The notes beneath the pieces were generated by a model, which had not been told where the DNA came from, ran no database searches, and saw only the letters and a list, made by a program, of their open reading frames with translations. From NCBI GenBank assembly GCA_963716585.1, contig CAVQTN010000002.1, positions 620,001 through 684,000 of the forward strand: 64,000 nt of DNA. Reading direction: 5' to 3'. The DNA comes from JAICUY01 sp963716585. GTDB lineage: Bacteria; Chloroflexota; Limnocylindria; QHBO01. A program made the translations under genes and the position numbers. How positions within the stretch are numbered: position 1 is the stretch's first letter; each line of letters starts with the position of its first letter. This document shows, in pieces, positions 8,179-16,889 of this stretch.

Positions 8179-8997
8179 TCAACCCGCCTCTGGCGGCGCC
8201 CAGCCGTGGATCAGCTCGTCGTGGTAGCGCGGCGGCCGCTCGCCGAAAGCCTCGCGGGGCGGCGGCGCGACCGGCGCCCGGCCGGCGACCACCAGCTCGT
8301 AGTAGTCGCACACGTCGGTAAGCGGGCACAGTGAGCAGACCGGCCGCGGAGCGCGGCAGGTGTCGCGCCCGTGGCGAATGAACTCGACGTGGAACGGATA
8401 CATTTCCGCCGGTTCGAGCGACGCCTCGAGCAGCTCGTGGGCCTTTGCCAGGTCCGCCCTGGGCGGCAGCAGACCCAGCCGCTGCGCCACCCGAAACACG
8501 TGGGTGTCGACCGGCAGGGCCGGCATGCCGAAACAGAACATCAGCACGATCGAGGCGGTCTTGCGCCCGACGCCGGGCAGCGCCGTCAACCAGTCCCGCG
8601 CCGCGCCGACCGGCAGCCTGCGCAGGAATGTCAGGTCGAAGTCGCCCCGCGCGTCCTGGATCTCGGCCAGGACGTGCTGGATGCGCGGCGCCTTGGTCGG
8701 GGCCAGGCCACCCGGCCGGATGACCTCGGTCAGCTCGTCGGTCGGCGCCGCGAGCACCTCCTCCCAGGTGGGGTAGCGTTCGCGCAGCAGCACGAACGCC
8801 CGGTGCGAGTTCACATCGGCCGTGTTCTGCGCGAGGATGGTGAGCACCAGCTCGCTGACCGGGTCGAGCCGCGAGCCGGCCCAGCGCGGGTGATCGTAGC
8901 GCTCGCCCAGCCGCCCGAGTGCCACTGCGATCCGCGAGCGACGACGACGCCGGTCGGCGGCCAGCTTCTGCGGGCTCGGGCCTCTGCGTTTCGCCAC
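8179..8997 (-). CDS. nth: Endonuclease III-family DNA glycosylase/AP lyase
   Basis: Base-excision repair enzyme of 272 residues. The helix-hairpin-helix LPGVGRKTA carries the catalytic lysine, and PVDTHVFRVA holds the catalytic Asp. The 4Fe-4S motif C-x6-C-x2-C-x5-C (CRAPRPVCSLCPLTDVC) is complete. A basic N-terminus and a C-terminal extension (REAFGERPPRYHDELIHGW) make it longer than E. coli Nth (211). It lies 6 nt after the glycerate kinase gene and is likely co-transcribed. Confidence 0.94.
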   Translation of the reverse strand: MAKRRGPSPQKLAADRRRRRSRIAVALGRLGERYDHPRWAGSRLDPVSELVLTILAQNTADVNSHRAFVLLRERYPTWEEVLAAPTDELTEVIRPGGLAPTKAPRIQHVLAEIQDARGDFDLTFLRRLPVGAARDWLTALPGVGRKTASIVLMFCFGMPALPVDTHVFRVAQRLGLLPPRADLAKAHELLEASLEPAEMYPFHVEFIRHGRDTCRAPRPVCSLCPLTDVCDYYELVVAGRAPVAPPPREAFGERPPRYHDELIHGWAPPEAG

Positions 8998-9003
8998 GGC
9001 CGG

Positions 9004-10179
9004 TCACCCCGCCCGGGCAGCGGCCAACCCGAGGCCGATGCTGATCGTCCGCGCGGCGCGGCCGGCGGCGGCCACGAGCAGTGGCTCGGTCTGCGCCATC
9101 GCCTGCTCCAGGCTCAACGGGCGGTCGACGATGGGCTGCACGACGCTGATCGCCGGCACTCCCTCGAGCGCGCCGGCACCCGGCCCCAGGCCGCCGCACA
9201 GCAGCACGACCGGCGTGTTGCGCGGCCGCGCCAGCGTGGCCACGCCCATCGCCGCCTTGCCGTGCAGCGTCTGCTCGTCGGCGCGCCCCTCGCCGGTGAT
9301 CACCAGCTCCGCCGCCTCGAGCGCCGACCTCAGGTCGACCAGTTCGGCGACGACTTCGAAGCCGGGACGCAGCACGGCACGGGCGAAGCCCATGAGACCG
9401 GCAGTCGTCCCCCCGGCCGCCCCCGATCCGGGCAGGTCGGCCACCAGCCGCCCGGTCGCCTTCTCGATCTGCTGGGCGTAGTGGGCCAGCGCCCGATCGA
9501 GGCGCTCGACAAGCGGGGCGTCCGCGCCCTTCTGCGGCCCGTAGGTCGCCGCGGCGCCGTTGGGGCCGACCAGCGTGTTCGTCACGTCCGAGGCGACCAC
9601 CAGCGACACGCCGGCCAGCCGCCGGTCCAGGCCGGATGGGTCGATGCGATCGAGGTCGGCCAGCGCGGCGCCGCCGCCGGGCAGCTCGTCGCCGGAGCGG
9701 TCCAGGAATCGCACGCCGAGCGCGGCCAGCAGCCCGCTGCCGCCGTCGGTCGTCGCCGAGCCTCCCAGGCCGAGGGTGATGCGTTGCACGCCGGCGTCCA
9801 ATGCAGCGACGATGAGCTGCCCGGTCCCTCGCGTCGAGGCAACCGCGGCGGAGGCCGGCGTCCGCTCGTCGGGACGCAGGCGCGCCAGGCCGGACGCCGC
9901 CGCCAGCTCGACGAACGCGGCCCTGCCGCCATCGAGCAGCAGCCAGCCGGCGTCGATGGGCCGGCCCAGCGGATCGGCGACCGATGCGCTGCGCTGCTCG
10001 ACATTCGGGCCGAGCGCGGCCACCAGCGCGGCAAGCGTACCCTCGCCGCCATCGGCCATGGGACGCCGGCTGACCTCGTCGCCGGCCCGCACCTCCGCCC
10101 AGCCGCGCGCAATGGCGTCCGCCGCCCGCACCGAGTCGAGCGCGCCGCCGAACGAGTCCGGCGCGACGAGCACCCTCAT
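9004..10179 (-). CDS. Glycerate kinase (GarK/GlxK family)
   Basis: Phosphorylates D-glycerate with ATP, usually to 2-phosphoglycerate in this family. 391 residues. The N-terminal MRVLVAPDSFGGALDSVRAA matches the family (KIVIAPDSFKGSLSA). Also present are RPMADGGEGT, a glycine-rich LGGSATTDGGSG phosphate-binding loop and the C-terminal ITGEGRADEQT. The ATG overlaps the stop of the USP-GpgS gene (ATGA), so the two are translationally coupled. Next to genes making glucosylated glycerate, a role in feeding or recycling glycerate is likely (inference). Confidence 0.92.
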   Translation of the reverse strand: MRVLVAPDSFGGALDSVRAADAIARGWAEVRAGDEVSRRPMADGGEGTLAALVAALGPNVEQRSASVADPLGRPIDAGWLLLDGGRAAFVELAAASGLARLRPDERTPASAAVASTRGTGQLIVAALDAGVQRITLGLGGSATTDGGSGLLAALGVRFLDRSGDELPGGGAALADLDRIDPSGLDRRLAGVSLVVASDVTNTLVGPNGAAATYGPQKGADAPLVERLDRALAHYAQQIEKATGRLVADLPGSGAAGGTTAGLMGFARAVLRPGFEVVAELVDLRSALEAAELVITGEGRADEQTLHGKAAMGVATLARPRNTPVVLLCGGLGPGAGALEGVPAISVVQPIVDRPLSLEQAMAQTEPLLVAAAGRAARTISIGLGLAAARAG

Positions 10180-12161
10180 CGGCCAGCCCTCAGGGCGCGG
10201 CGCTTCTCCTGGTAGGCGGGAATGGTGCTCATCGCCGGGCGCATCTGATCTCCGATCTCACGGACGACAAGGCTGAACGAGCTGCCCTCCTGGTGAATCA
10301 GCTTCATGCCATGCCCGACCTCGGCCAGCAGCTCGATGCGATGCCGCTCCTCGAGCTTGCGGATGGCCGCCTGCAGGATGACGAAGCTCATCTGCGACAG
10401 GTTGGGCAGCGGTTGATTGCGATGGATCCGCCGCTCCAGGTCGACCTGGCCGAGTGCCGAGAGGCCTTCCGACTCGAGGATGTCGATGAGCAGGCCGGTC
10501 TCGACGGCGTAGCCGGTAAAGAAGGGCAGGCGCTCGAGCAGCTCGCGCCGCCCGGCGTACTCGCCGGAGAGTGGCTGGATCATGCCCGACAGCTCCGGGA
10601 AGAAGAGGTTGATCAGGGGCCTCGCCATGAGCTCGGTGACGCGGCCGCCGCCCTCCGGGACGAGCCTGTCGCCCTGCTTGATCGGCCGCTGGTAGAACCC
10701 CTTGACGTACTGGATGCGCGGCTCGCGGAGCAGCGGGCCCAGCAGTCCGAAGACGAAACGCGGCTGGATGTTGCTGATGTCGGTGTCGATCCAGGCCACG
10801 ATGTCGCCGTCGAGCTCGTGGAGGCTCTTCCACAGGGCCTCGCCCTTGCCGACGAAGCTGCCCATCTCGGGCAGGACCTGGCTGTGGCGCACCACCGGCA
10901 CGCCCATCTCCGCGGCGATCTGCGCGGTACGGTCGGTCGAGTCGGAGTCGATCACCAGCAGCTGGTCGATGAGCGGCAGGCGATCCATCAACGCGGCCTT
11001 GATGCGCCGTATGACCAGGCCGATCGTCTTCTCCTCGTTCAGCGCCGGCAGCCCGACCGAGACGGTGAGCCCCTGCTTCTCTTTGAGCTCGACGAGCTTG
11101 ACGATGTCCTTGAACTCGGAGGCGTGGAAGGTATTCTCGGCAAACCACTTGTCGACCAGGGTCGGCAGCGAGCGGCTGCGCTCCACGAACGCGTCGGCCG
11201 CGGCGAGCGTGCCCTCGGCCGCACGCAGCTGCTCGAAGGTGGCCGTCCCCAGGCGCTGCTTGGTCTTGACCACGATCACCGTCGGCTTGGCGCGGCTGGC
11301 CACGGCCTCCGGGACCGATCCGAACAGGTAGCGGCCATCCGCTCCCGCCCGCGCATCGGCCGGCTGGGCGGCGGCGCCCATGATCACCAGGTCGTGGTTC
11401 GAGGCCTCGCGCACGATCGCCGTCTTGACCGATGTCGCCTCACGCACAAGGCCCTTGATGCGCCTGCTGCCGCCGTGCTCCTCCACGAAGCGGTCGAGCG
11501 CCTGGTGCTCGCGCTGCAGCGCCCGCGCCCCGATCCCCTTGGGCACCACGTGCAGCACCGTGATCTGCGCGTCGAAGCGCTTTCCCAGGTCTGCCGCCAG
11601 GCGCATGGCGAGCTCCGCATGTGGCCCACCGCGCACCGGCACGAGGATCGAGCTGACCGACTCCAGGCCGCGCTGCTTGACCACGGCGATGTCGCACGGC
11701 GACTCGCGCACCACCGCGTCGATCGTCTGCGAGAAGACCGGCGGGGCCGCCAGCGTTGCACCCGAGAGCTTCGCTTCGATCGCCTCCGCCTCTGCCCGGG
11801 CGGTCTGGGTTGGCGTCGGCGGACCACCCCAACCGAAGATCACCAGGTTGGCGCGCTCCTCGGCGACCGCCTCGATCACCCCGTCCGACGCACGACGCCC
11901 GATGCGCACCATGGTCCGGATGGCGACCCCCTCCTCGTCGCCGAAGTCGAGGACACGCTGCAGCAATCGCCGCGCCGTGCGGGCCCGGGTGGCGCCCTCG
12001 GACAGCGAGACGCCCTCGGGCACCTCGACGACGCCCAGCGCCGCGATTTCGGTCGACCGCCCGTTGCTCACCCCCGAGCCGATGCGCACCAGGTCGCGTG
12101 CCGTGCGCGGGTTGGCCAACGGCAGCAGGATGCGATACGGCTCGCGGGTTCGCGGCGCCAT
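10176..12161 (-). CDS. Two universal-stress domains fused to a glucosyl-3-phosphoglycerate synthase-like GT (GT81)
   Basis: A 661-residue fusion. Residues about 1-115 and 140-305 are two UspA-like domains (YRILLPLANPRTARDLVRIG; SSILVPVRGGPHAELAMRLA with a late VIMGAA). From about 345 onward is a GT-A glycosyltransferase of the GpgS type: VSVGLPALNEEKTIGLVIRR, IDSDSTDRTAQIA, GKGEALWKSL, the metal-binding DTD in AWIDTDISN, and LSGEYAGRRELLERLPFF. GpgS joins NDP-glucose to 3-phosphoglycerate, the first step to the osmolyte glucosylglycerate. A matching phosphatase (GpgP) is not seen here. The gene starts at the ATG overlapping the upstream stop (TGATG). The Usp fusion suggests nucleotide or stress control, which is inference. 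Confidence 0.85.
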   Translation of the reverse strand: MAPRTREPYRILLPLANPRTARDLVRIGSGVSNGRSTEIAALGVVEVPEGVSLSEGATRARTARRLLQRVLDFGDEEGVAIRTMVRIGRRASDGVIEAVAEERANLVIFGWGGPPTPTQTARAEAEAIEAKLSGATLAAPPVFSQTIDAVVRESPCDIAVVKQRGLESVSSILVPVRGGPHAELAMRLAADLGKRFDAQITVLHVVPKGIGARALQREHQALDRFVEEHGGSRRIKGLVREATSVKTAIVREASNHDLVIMGAAAQPADARAGADGRYLFGSVPEAVASRAKPTVIVVKTKQRLGTATFEQLRAAEGTLAAADAFVERSRSLPTLVDKWFAENTFHASEFKDIVKLVELKEKQGLTVSVGLPALNEEKTIGLVIRRIKAALMDRLPLIDQLLVIDSDSTDRTAQIAAEMGVPVVRHSQVLPEMGSFVGKGEALWKSLHELDGDIVAWIDTDISNIQPRFVFGLLGPLLREPRIQYVKGFYQRPIKQGDRLVPEGGGRVTELMARPLINLFFPELSGMIQPLSGEYAGRRELLERLPFFTGYAVETGLLIDILESEGLSALGQVDLERRIHRNQPLPNLSQMSFVILQAAIRKLEERHRIELLAEVGHGMKLIHQEGSSFSLVVREIGDQMRPAMSTIPAYQEKRRALRAGR

Positions 12162-13486
12162 CAGCGGCCGCCAGGCGTGCCGGCGCCGGCGGCGTGCTGC
12201 ATCTCGCGCCAGCGTCCGACAAGGTACGGCTTGAGCTCCTCGAACTCGCGCGCCTGGGCGTCCACGACACGCTCCGCCTGGTCGGTGTTCATCTCGAGCG
12301 TCTCGCCGATGAACCCCGCCACTCGCCCGAAGTAGAGCGGCGTGAGGGCCGCGAGGATCTTCTCGCGGTTCGCGTCGGCTGCGTGGTAGGCGACCAGCGC
12401 GTCGTACAGGCAGCGGATCCACAGCTCGGCCGGGAAGTGGAATGTTTCCGGATCGCCGCATTCGAGGGTCATCACCCGCTCGAGCTGCTCGGGCGCCAGC
12501 ATGCGTTCCCACGTGTCGCTGTTGGTGGGCCGCGATCCCTCCAGGGTGTCGATGAGCTTCCCGTGGCTGACCACGATCGCTTCGGGGGCCACGACCCGCT
12601 CGAAGCCGTACTCGGGAATGGCGTGCGACCCGCGAACACGCAGCCAGCGGTCCTGGTAGTGGCCGGCCAGCCGGAAGAGCGTGCCGACCACCTGCCGGAA
12701 CATCGGTCCGAGATCGGAGGCCGGATCCTTGGCATCGTGGATCTTGGCGCCCAGCCGTGCCTGGCAGACGGCGAAGCCCTCGTTGATGGCGCTGTGGGTC
12801 ATCCAGATGTCGATGCCGAATCGCGCGCTGGCCTCGTCGAACGTGTCGAGCTCCAGGTAGCGGCTCACGAGGTCGCCGCTGATGGCGAAGTCACCGCCGA
12901 TCGGCTGTCGGATGCGGGCGCCGTACAGCGCGCGGGTCAGCGGATAGGTGATGTTGTTGGTGATCGTGCCGTCGTACTTGTAGCGCGCGTAGAGCGGGGC
13001 GACGAAGTCGTAGCCTCCCTTGAGGATGGGTCCGGCCAGCAGCTCGACCCATTCCGGCACGATCGAACGCAGGTCGGAGTCGACCATGACCATGGCCTTC
13101 ACCTTGAGCTCGCGCGCGACTTCGAACAGCGCCCGTACCGCGGTGCCCTTGCCGCTGATGCCCTGGTACGTGAAGGTGATGCGCTGCAGCTTGTGGCGCG
13201 GGCTGACCAGGATGATCTTCTCGATGTACTCCGGGCTCTCGGTGCTGACGGCCACTCGCGGGGTATCGTCAGGCGAGCCGCCATCCGAGTTGACGAGGAC
13301 CGGCTTGAGGTCGGGAAAGTACTGCACCATCCCGGCCTGTGCCGCCCGAACGACATAGCCGATGGTCTCCGCGTTGCCGAAGCTGGGGATGCCGACCATC
13401 AGGTCGGCGCTGCCGATCCGGCGTACCTCGGCAAGGGCCTGCTCGTCGAGTGCCGACTCCGGCCGAGCGGCTGCATTGGACGTCAG
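12161..13486 (-). CDS. GGS/MGS-like glycosyltransferase, probable glucosylglycerate-type synthase; CTG start
   Basis: A 441-residue GT-A enzyme. LMVGIPSFGNAETIGYVVRA is the nucleotide-sugar fold start, VMVDSDLRSIVPEW is the metal-binding DxD region, and RQPIGGDFAISGDL and SARFGIDIWMTH follow. The layout resembles Persephonella glucosylglycerate synthase and Rhodothermus mannosylglycerate synthase, which join NDP-sugar to D-glycerate directly. The best start is CTG at 13486: GGAGG lies exactly 6 nt upstream. A GTG at 13546 would overlap the TACCCT promoter box at 13537-13542. It leads an operon with the USP-GpgS gene and glycerate kinase. The exact sugar and acceptor are not proven. Confidence 0.78.
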   Translation of the reverse strand: MTSNAAARPESALDEQALAEVRRIGSADLMVGIPSFGNAETIGYVVRAAQAGMVQYFPDLKPVLVNSDGGSPDDTPRVAVSTESPEYIEKIILVSPRHKLQRITFTYQGISGKGTAVRALFEVARELKVKAMVMVDSDLRSIVPEWVELLAGPILKGGYDFVAPLYARYKYDGTITNNITYPLTRALYGARIRQPIGGDFAISGDLVSRYLELDTFDEASARFGIDIWMTHSAINEGFAVCQARLGAKIHDAKDPASDLGPMFRQVVGTLFRLAGHYQDRWLRVRGSHAIPEYGFERVVAPEAIVVSHGKLIDTLEGSRPTNSDTWERMLAPEQLERVMTLECGDPETFHFPAELWIRCLYDALVAYHAADANREKILAALTPLYFGRVAGFIGETLEMNTDQAERVVDAQAREFEELKPYLVGRWREMQHAAGAGTPGGR

Positions 13487-13492
13487 GGCGGA

Positions 13493-13497
13493 CCTCC
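13493..13497 (-). promoter_or_regulatory. GGAGG ribosome binding site that selects a CTG start
   Basis: A perfect GGAGG on the minus strand, 6 nt before CTG at 13486. No ATG, GTG or TTG in frame lies at a usable distance from it. Confidence 0.6.
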
Positions 13498-13536
13498 TGC
13501 GGTGCGTCGGGAGTCGATCGCTGCTCGGTGACGTCA

Positions 13537-13542
13537 AGGGTA
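13537..13542 (-). promoter_or_regulatory. Putative -10 box (TACCCT) of the osmolyte operon
   Basis: TACCCT on the minus strand, about 50 nt upstream of the CTG start at 13486, in the gap after the ligase-like gene. Confidence 0.4.
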
Positions 13543-13568
13543 GCACGAGCCGGCGCGCGGCCCGGGTA

Positions 13569-14267
13569 TCAGTGCTTGCCGGCGTCGCCGATCCTGGCCT
13601 GCCGCGGGCCGCGTTGGCCGACGAGCCGGCCGATCATCGACGGCTCTCCCGCCCGGGCCGCCGGGATCTCGAGCCAGTCGTCGCTCGGCTCGCCGGGGTG
13701 GTAACGCGAGTTGACCTGCTTGGCGACGTAGTGGGTGAAGCCACTCTGCCGCCAGGCGTGCAGCCAGTGCTCGACCGGCACCCGTACCGCCGGCGTAACG
13801 CGCACCCGCACGTTCTCATCGACCACCGACTCGAGCAGCCGGCGGCGCTCCTGGTACGGGACCTCGTGGAGCAGCTGGCCGTCCAGCTCGAGCAGGTCGA
13901 CCGCCACGAAGGCGCGGCGCTTCTCGTTCTCGATCGGATCGGGATATTCCTCGCTCAGGCCTTCTTCCGCCAGGGTCTCCGCCATGTTGTAGGCGGCGCT
14001 GCCGACGCCGACGAACGGCTGCGCGGTCCAGATGCCATCGAGCACCGCTTCCTCGGCATCCACCGCCGAGGCGAGCACCTCGCAGGCGTCCGGCAGCTGC
14101 TCCTCGACAGGTGCGCCGAAGCGGTCGGTGAGGTCGACCCGATCACCGCGGATGCGAGCAATCAGTCGTTCGCCGCGCCATGCCGGCTCGAACAGCCAGT
14201 CGACGCTGGTGATGACCGCGTTCGTGCGGGTGCTGATCTGCGGAAGCGGCCGTTGGGCGTCAGGCAT
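13569..14267 (-). CDS. Degenerate ATP-dependent DNA ligase adenylation-domain homologue
   Basis: A 232-residue protein that aligns along its length with the nucleotidyltransferase domain of LigD-type DNA ligases: DWLFEPAWRGERLIARI (normally DWLFEhKWDGYRhhA), AVLDGIWTA (normally hhLDGEIV), FVAVDLLELDG, and HYVAKQVNSRYHPGEPSDDW (normally GhVhKRhxSxYxPGxRSxDW). The adenylated lysine of motif I is Ala, the motif III Glu is Ile, and the WLKhK end reads WLEIP. The motif IV lysine is retained. It therefore should not be a normal ligase; a structural or binding role is possible. It sits between a DEAD-box helicase gene and the osmolyte operon on the same strand. Confidence 0.75.
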   Translation of the reverse strand: MPDAQRPLPQISTRTNAVITSVDWLFEPAWRGERLIARIRGDRVDLTDRFGAPVEEQLPDACEVLASAVDAEEAVLDGIWTAQPFVGVGSAAYNMAETLAEEGLSEEYPDPIENEKRRAFVAVDLLELDGQLLHEVPYQERRRLLESVVDENVRVRVTPAVRVPVEHWLHAWRQSGFTHYVAKQVNSRYHPGEPSDDWLEIPAARAGEPSMIGRLVGQRGPRQARIGDAGKH

Positions 14268-14321
14268 GCGGTGAGAAGGGTACGCCGCTCGGGCGCGATA
14301 GGTTCAGGCGCGCCCGTGCCG

Positions 14322-15626
14322 CTACGCCTGGCCGTAGAGGTTCAGGTCTCCCTCTTCGACATCGGCACCAACCTGGGAGCGGATCGACTCCCACGCGTCG
14401 AGGTCCCACTCCCCGACGAACGTGATGGCGGTGCCTTCCTTGCCCGCGCGGGCGGTCCGACCGACGCGATGCACATACGTGTCGGCGTCTTCGGGGATGT
14501 CGAAGTTGAGGACGAACGGCAGGTCGGTGATGTCGAGCCCGCGCGACGCCACGTTGGTCGCCACCAGATACTCGATCTTGCCCGACTTGAAGTCCGCCAG
14601 GGTATGGTCGCGCTCGCGCTGGCTCAACCCGCCGTGCAGCGCGGCGACGTTCTTGCCGCGGCGCTTGAGGGTGGCCGACAGCCGGTCGACGCCGATCTGG
14701 GTGTGTCGGAAGACGAGCAGCCGGTCAAAGGAGAATTCGCGGGTCAGCTCCAGCAGCGCCGGCACCTTGTCCTGCTCCGCCACGAAGTAGACGAGCTGCC
14801 GCACCGTCTCGACCGTGCGCTGTTCCGGCCGCACGCTGATCTGCTGCGCGTCGCGGTCCATGAAGCGGTCGCAGATGCGCAGGATGGCGTACGGCATCGT
14901 CGCGCTGAAGAGGGCCGTCTGACGCTGGCGCGGGCATCTGGACAGGATCGTCTCCACGTCGACGATGAAGCCCATGTCCAGCATCCGGTCGGCCTCGTCC
15001 AGGATGACGGTGTGCACGCGGTCGAGCCGCAGCTCCCCGCGGCGGATGAGATCCAGGACGCGGCCGGGGGTCCCGACCACCACTTGCGCGCCGTGTTTCA
15101 GCGCGCTGATCTGGCGATCCATGCTGGATCCGCCGTAGATGGCCACCACCTTGACGTTCCTGAACTGGCCGATGGCCGCAAGCTCGTCGCTGACCTGCAC
15201 GCACAGCTCACGGGTCGGCGTCAGGACCAGGGCCTGCACGAAGCCGGCGGTCGGGTCGATCTTCTCGACGATGGGAATGCCGAAGGCGGCGGTCTTGCCG
15301 GTGCCCGTCTGCGCCTGACCGATGAGGTCCTTGCCCTCGCGCAGCGGCGGGATCGCTCGTGCCTGCACCTCGGTCGGGGTGACGTACCCCATCTTCTCGA
15401 GGGCGCGGGCGATGGTGACCGGGACTTCGATCTGGCCGAAGGTGTGGGCGCGCGCGGCGGCGAGGACTGCGGCGAGCAGCGGCGAGTCGGCATCGGTGTC
15501 TGCTTGGCCGTTCGAGCCGGGCGGTGCCGGCGCCGCCGCGGTGGCGGCGCGATCTCGCGGCCGCTCGTTGAGTGAACGCCGGCGCGTGGCGGGGCGCCGG
15601 CGCGTGGCAGATTCGTTGTCGGGCAA
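14322..15626 (-). CDS. DEAD-box ATP-dependent RNA helicase
   Basis: RNA helicase of 434 residues with a basic, low-complexity N-terminus (about 1-65) and both RecA-like domains: Q motif region (FGQIEVPVTIARALEKMGY), motif I AQTGTGKT, PTRELC, TPGR, motif II DEAD in VILDEADRML, motif III SAT, motif V ATNVASRGLDI and motif VI HRVGRTARAG. The TTG start at 15626 has GGAG 6 nt upstream. It is followed after 54 nt by the ligase-like gene. A role in ribosome assembly or RNA decay is usual for the family. Confidence 0.94.
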   Translation of the reverse strand: MPDNESATRRRPATRRRSLNERPRDRAATAAAPAPPGSNGQADTDADSPLLAAVLAAARAHTFGQIEVPVTIARALEKMGYVTPTEVQARAIPPLREGKDLIGQAQTGTGKTAAFGIPIVEKIDPTAGFVQALVLTPTRELCVQVSDELAAIGQFRNVKVVAIYGGSSMDRQISALKHGAQVVVGTPGRVLDLIRRGELRLDRVHTVILDEADRMLDMGFIVDVETILSRCPRQRQTALFSATMPYAILRICDRFMDRDAQQISVRPEQRTVETVRQLVYFVAEQDKVPALLELTREFSFDRLLVFRHTQIGVDRLSATLKRRGKNVAALHGGLSQRERDHTLADFKSGKIEYLVATNVASRGLDITDLPFVLNFDIPEDADTYVHRVGRTARAGKEGTAITFVGEWDLDAWESIRSQVGADVEEGDLNLYGQA

Positions 15627-15722
15627 GTGGTCTCCGAAGATGGTGAATGGGCTACGGGAATGGTCTCGCTCCCGGCGGGCGCGATGCGCGGCTCGACGTC
15701 CGGGACGTGGCGCAGCACTCCG

Positions 15723-15728
15723 ATGCTA
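15723..15728 (-). promoter_or_regulatory. Putative -10 box (TAGCAT) upstream of the DEAD-box helicase
   Basis: TAGCAT on the minus strand in the 143-nt gap between galE and the helicase gene, about 95 nt before the TTG start. Confidence 0.35.
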
Positions 15729-15769
15729 CCACGAGCGGCCTGGCGCGACCATTTGGGCGGGGAACGGTG

Positions 15770-16837
15770 CTAGACCGGTGCCGTAGCCGACGCCGCTCCG
15801 GTCGAGATCGGCCGCCGCTCCTCGTCGGTGAGGCCGGCGCCCAACGGCTCGACCGAGCGGTAGCCCGCCGGATGTGCCAGGCGCCATGCCCAGGCGTCGG
15901 CGAGCATCTCCTCGAGCTTGCTGTGCTGCTGCTGCCAGCCGAGCTCGCGGCGCGCGCGGCGCGACGAAGCGACGAGTACGGGCGGGTCGCCGCTGCGGCG
16001 CTTGACGACGCGCGCCGGGATGGCGCGACCGGTCACCTTGCGGGCCGCCTCCACGATCTCACGCACGCTGAAGCCGGCGGCCGAGCCCAGGTTGTAGACC
16101 TCCAGCGACGGGTCGCCCTCGCCGGTCGCCTCGAGCGCCAGCAGGTGCGCGTTGCCCACGTCACGGACGTGCACCAGGTCGCGGACGCACGTGCCGTCCG
16201 GGGTCGGGTAGTCCTGGCCGTAGATCTGGACGTGGCTCGCTTTGCCGGCCGCCACGCGCAGGACGCTGGGGACGAGGTGCGTCTCCGGTTCGTGGTCCTC
16301 GCCGTTGCGCTCGGTGGCGCCGGCCACGTTGAAGTAGCGCAGCGAGATGGCGCGGAAGTCGTGCGAGGCGGCGAACCAGCGCATGGCGCCCTCGAACGCG
16401 AGCTTGGTGGCGCCGTACGGGTTGATCGGCTCGGTGCGATCGACCTCGGCGATGGGCACGCGGCGTGGCTCACCGTAGACCGCCGCGGTCGACGAGTAGA
16501 CCAGGCGCAGCACGCCGGCGCGCTTCATGGACTCCAGCAGCGCGACGCCGCCGGCGACGTTGGCGTGGTAGTAGAGGCCCGGGTCGGTCATCGACTCGCC
16601 GACGAGCGAGCGTGCGGCGCAGTGGAGGACCGCATCGATGCGCTCCTCGCCCAGCACCCGCTCGAGCAGGGTGACATCGTGGATGTCGCCGATGACGAGG
16701 CGCGCGCCGGGGATCACCGCGTCGTGGTGGCCGGTCGACAGGTTGTCGTAGACGGTCACCGCGTGGCCCGCAGCGACGAACGTCTCGACGCTCGTCGAGC
16801 CGACGTAGCCAGCCCCGCCGACGACCATGATCCGCAA
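15770..16837 (-). CDS. galE: UDP-glucose 4-epimerase
   Basis: Interconverts UDP-glucose and UDP-galactose for surface polysaccharides. 355 residues, an extended SDR. The NAD-binding GGAGYVGS is near the N-terminus, then DIHDVTLLERVL, YSSTAAVYG, and NPYGATKLAFE with a shifted catalytic pattern (NPYGATK rather than YxxxK preceded by S; Y and K are present). The C-terminal half has LRYFNVAGA and the RSGDPPVLVASSRRARRELGW segment typical of GalE. The start is TTG at 16837, because AAAGGAGG lies 6 nt upstream; the ATG at 16828 is less well spaced. Likely co-transcribed with the deoC-like gene. Confidence 0.93.
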   Translation of the reverse strand: MRIMVVGGAGYVGSTSVETFVAAGHAVTVYDNLSTGHHDAVIPGARLVIGDIHDVTLLERVLGEERIDAVLHCAARSLVGESMTDPGLYYHANVAGGVALLESMKRAGVLRLVYSSTAAVYGEPRRVPIAEVDRTEPINPYGATKLAFEGAMRWFAASHDFRAISLRYFNVAGATERNGEDHEPETHLVPSVLRVAAGKASHVQIYGQDYPTPDGTCVRDLVHVRDVGNAHLLALEATGEGDPSLEVYNLGSAAGFSVREIVEAARKVTGRAIPARVVKRRSGDPPVLVASSRRARRELGWQQQHSKLEEMLADAWAWRLAHPAGYRSVEPLGAGLTDEERRPISTGAASATAPV

Positions 16838-16889
16838 TCCACGCCTCCTTTGATGCGACACGACCGGTGCTCGGCCTGGCGCGCTCCGC

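Noticed and set aside
13487..13546. GTG at 13546 as start of the GGS-like gene
   Set aside because: It overlaps the TACCCT promoter box, has no SD and would add a non-conserved tail; the GGAGG-CTG arrangement fits better.
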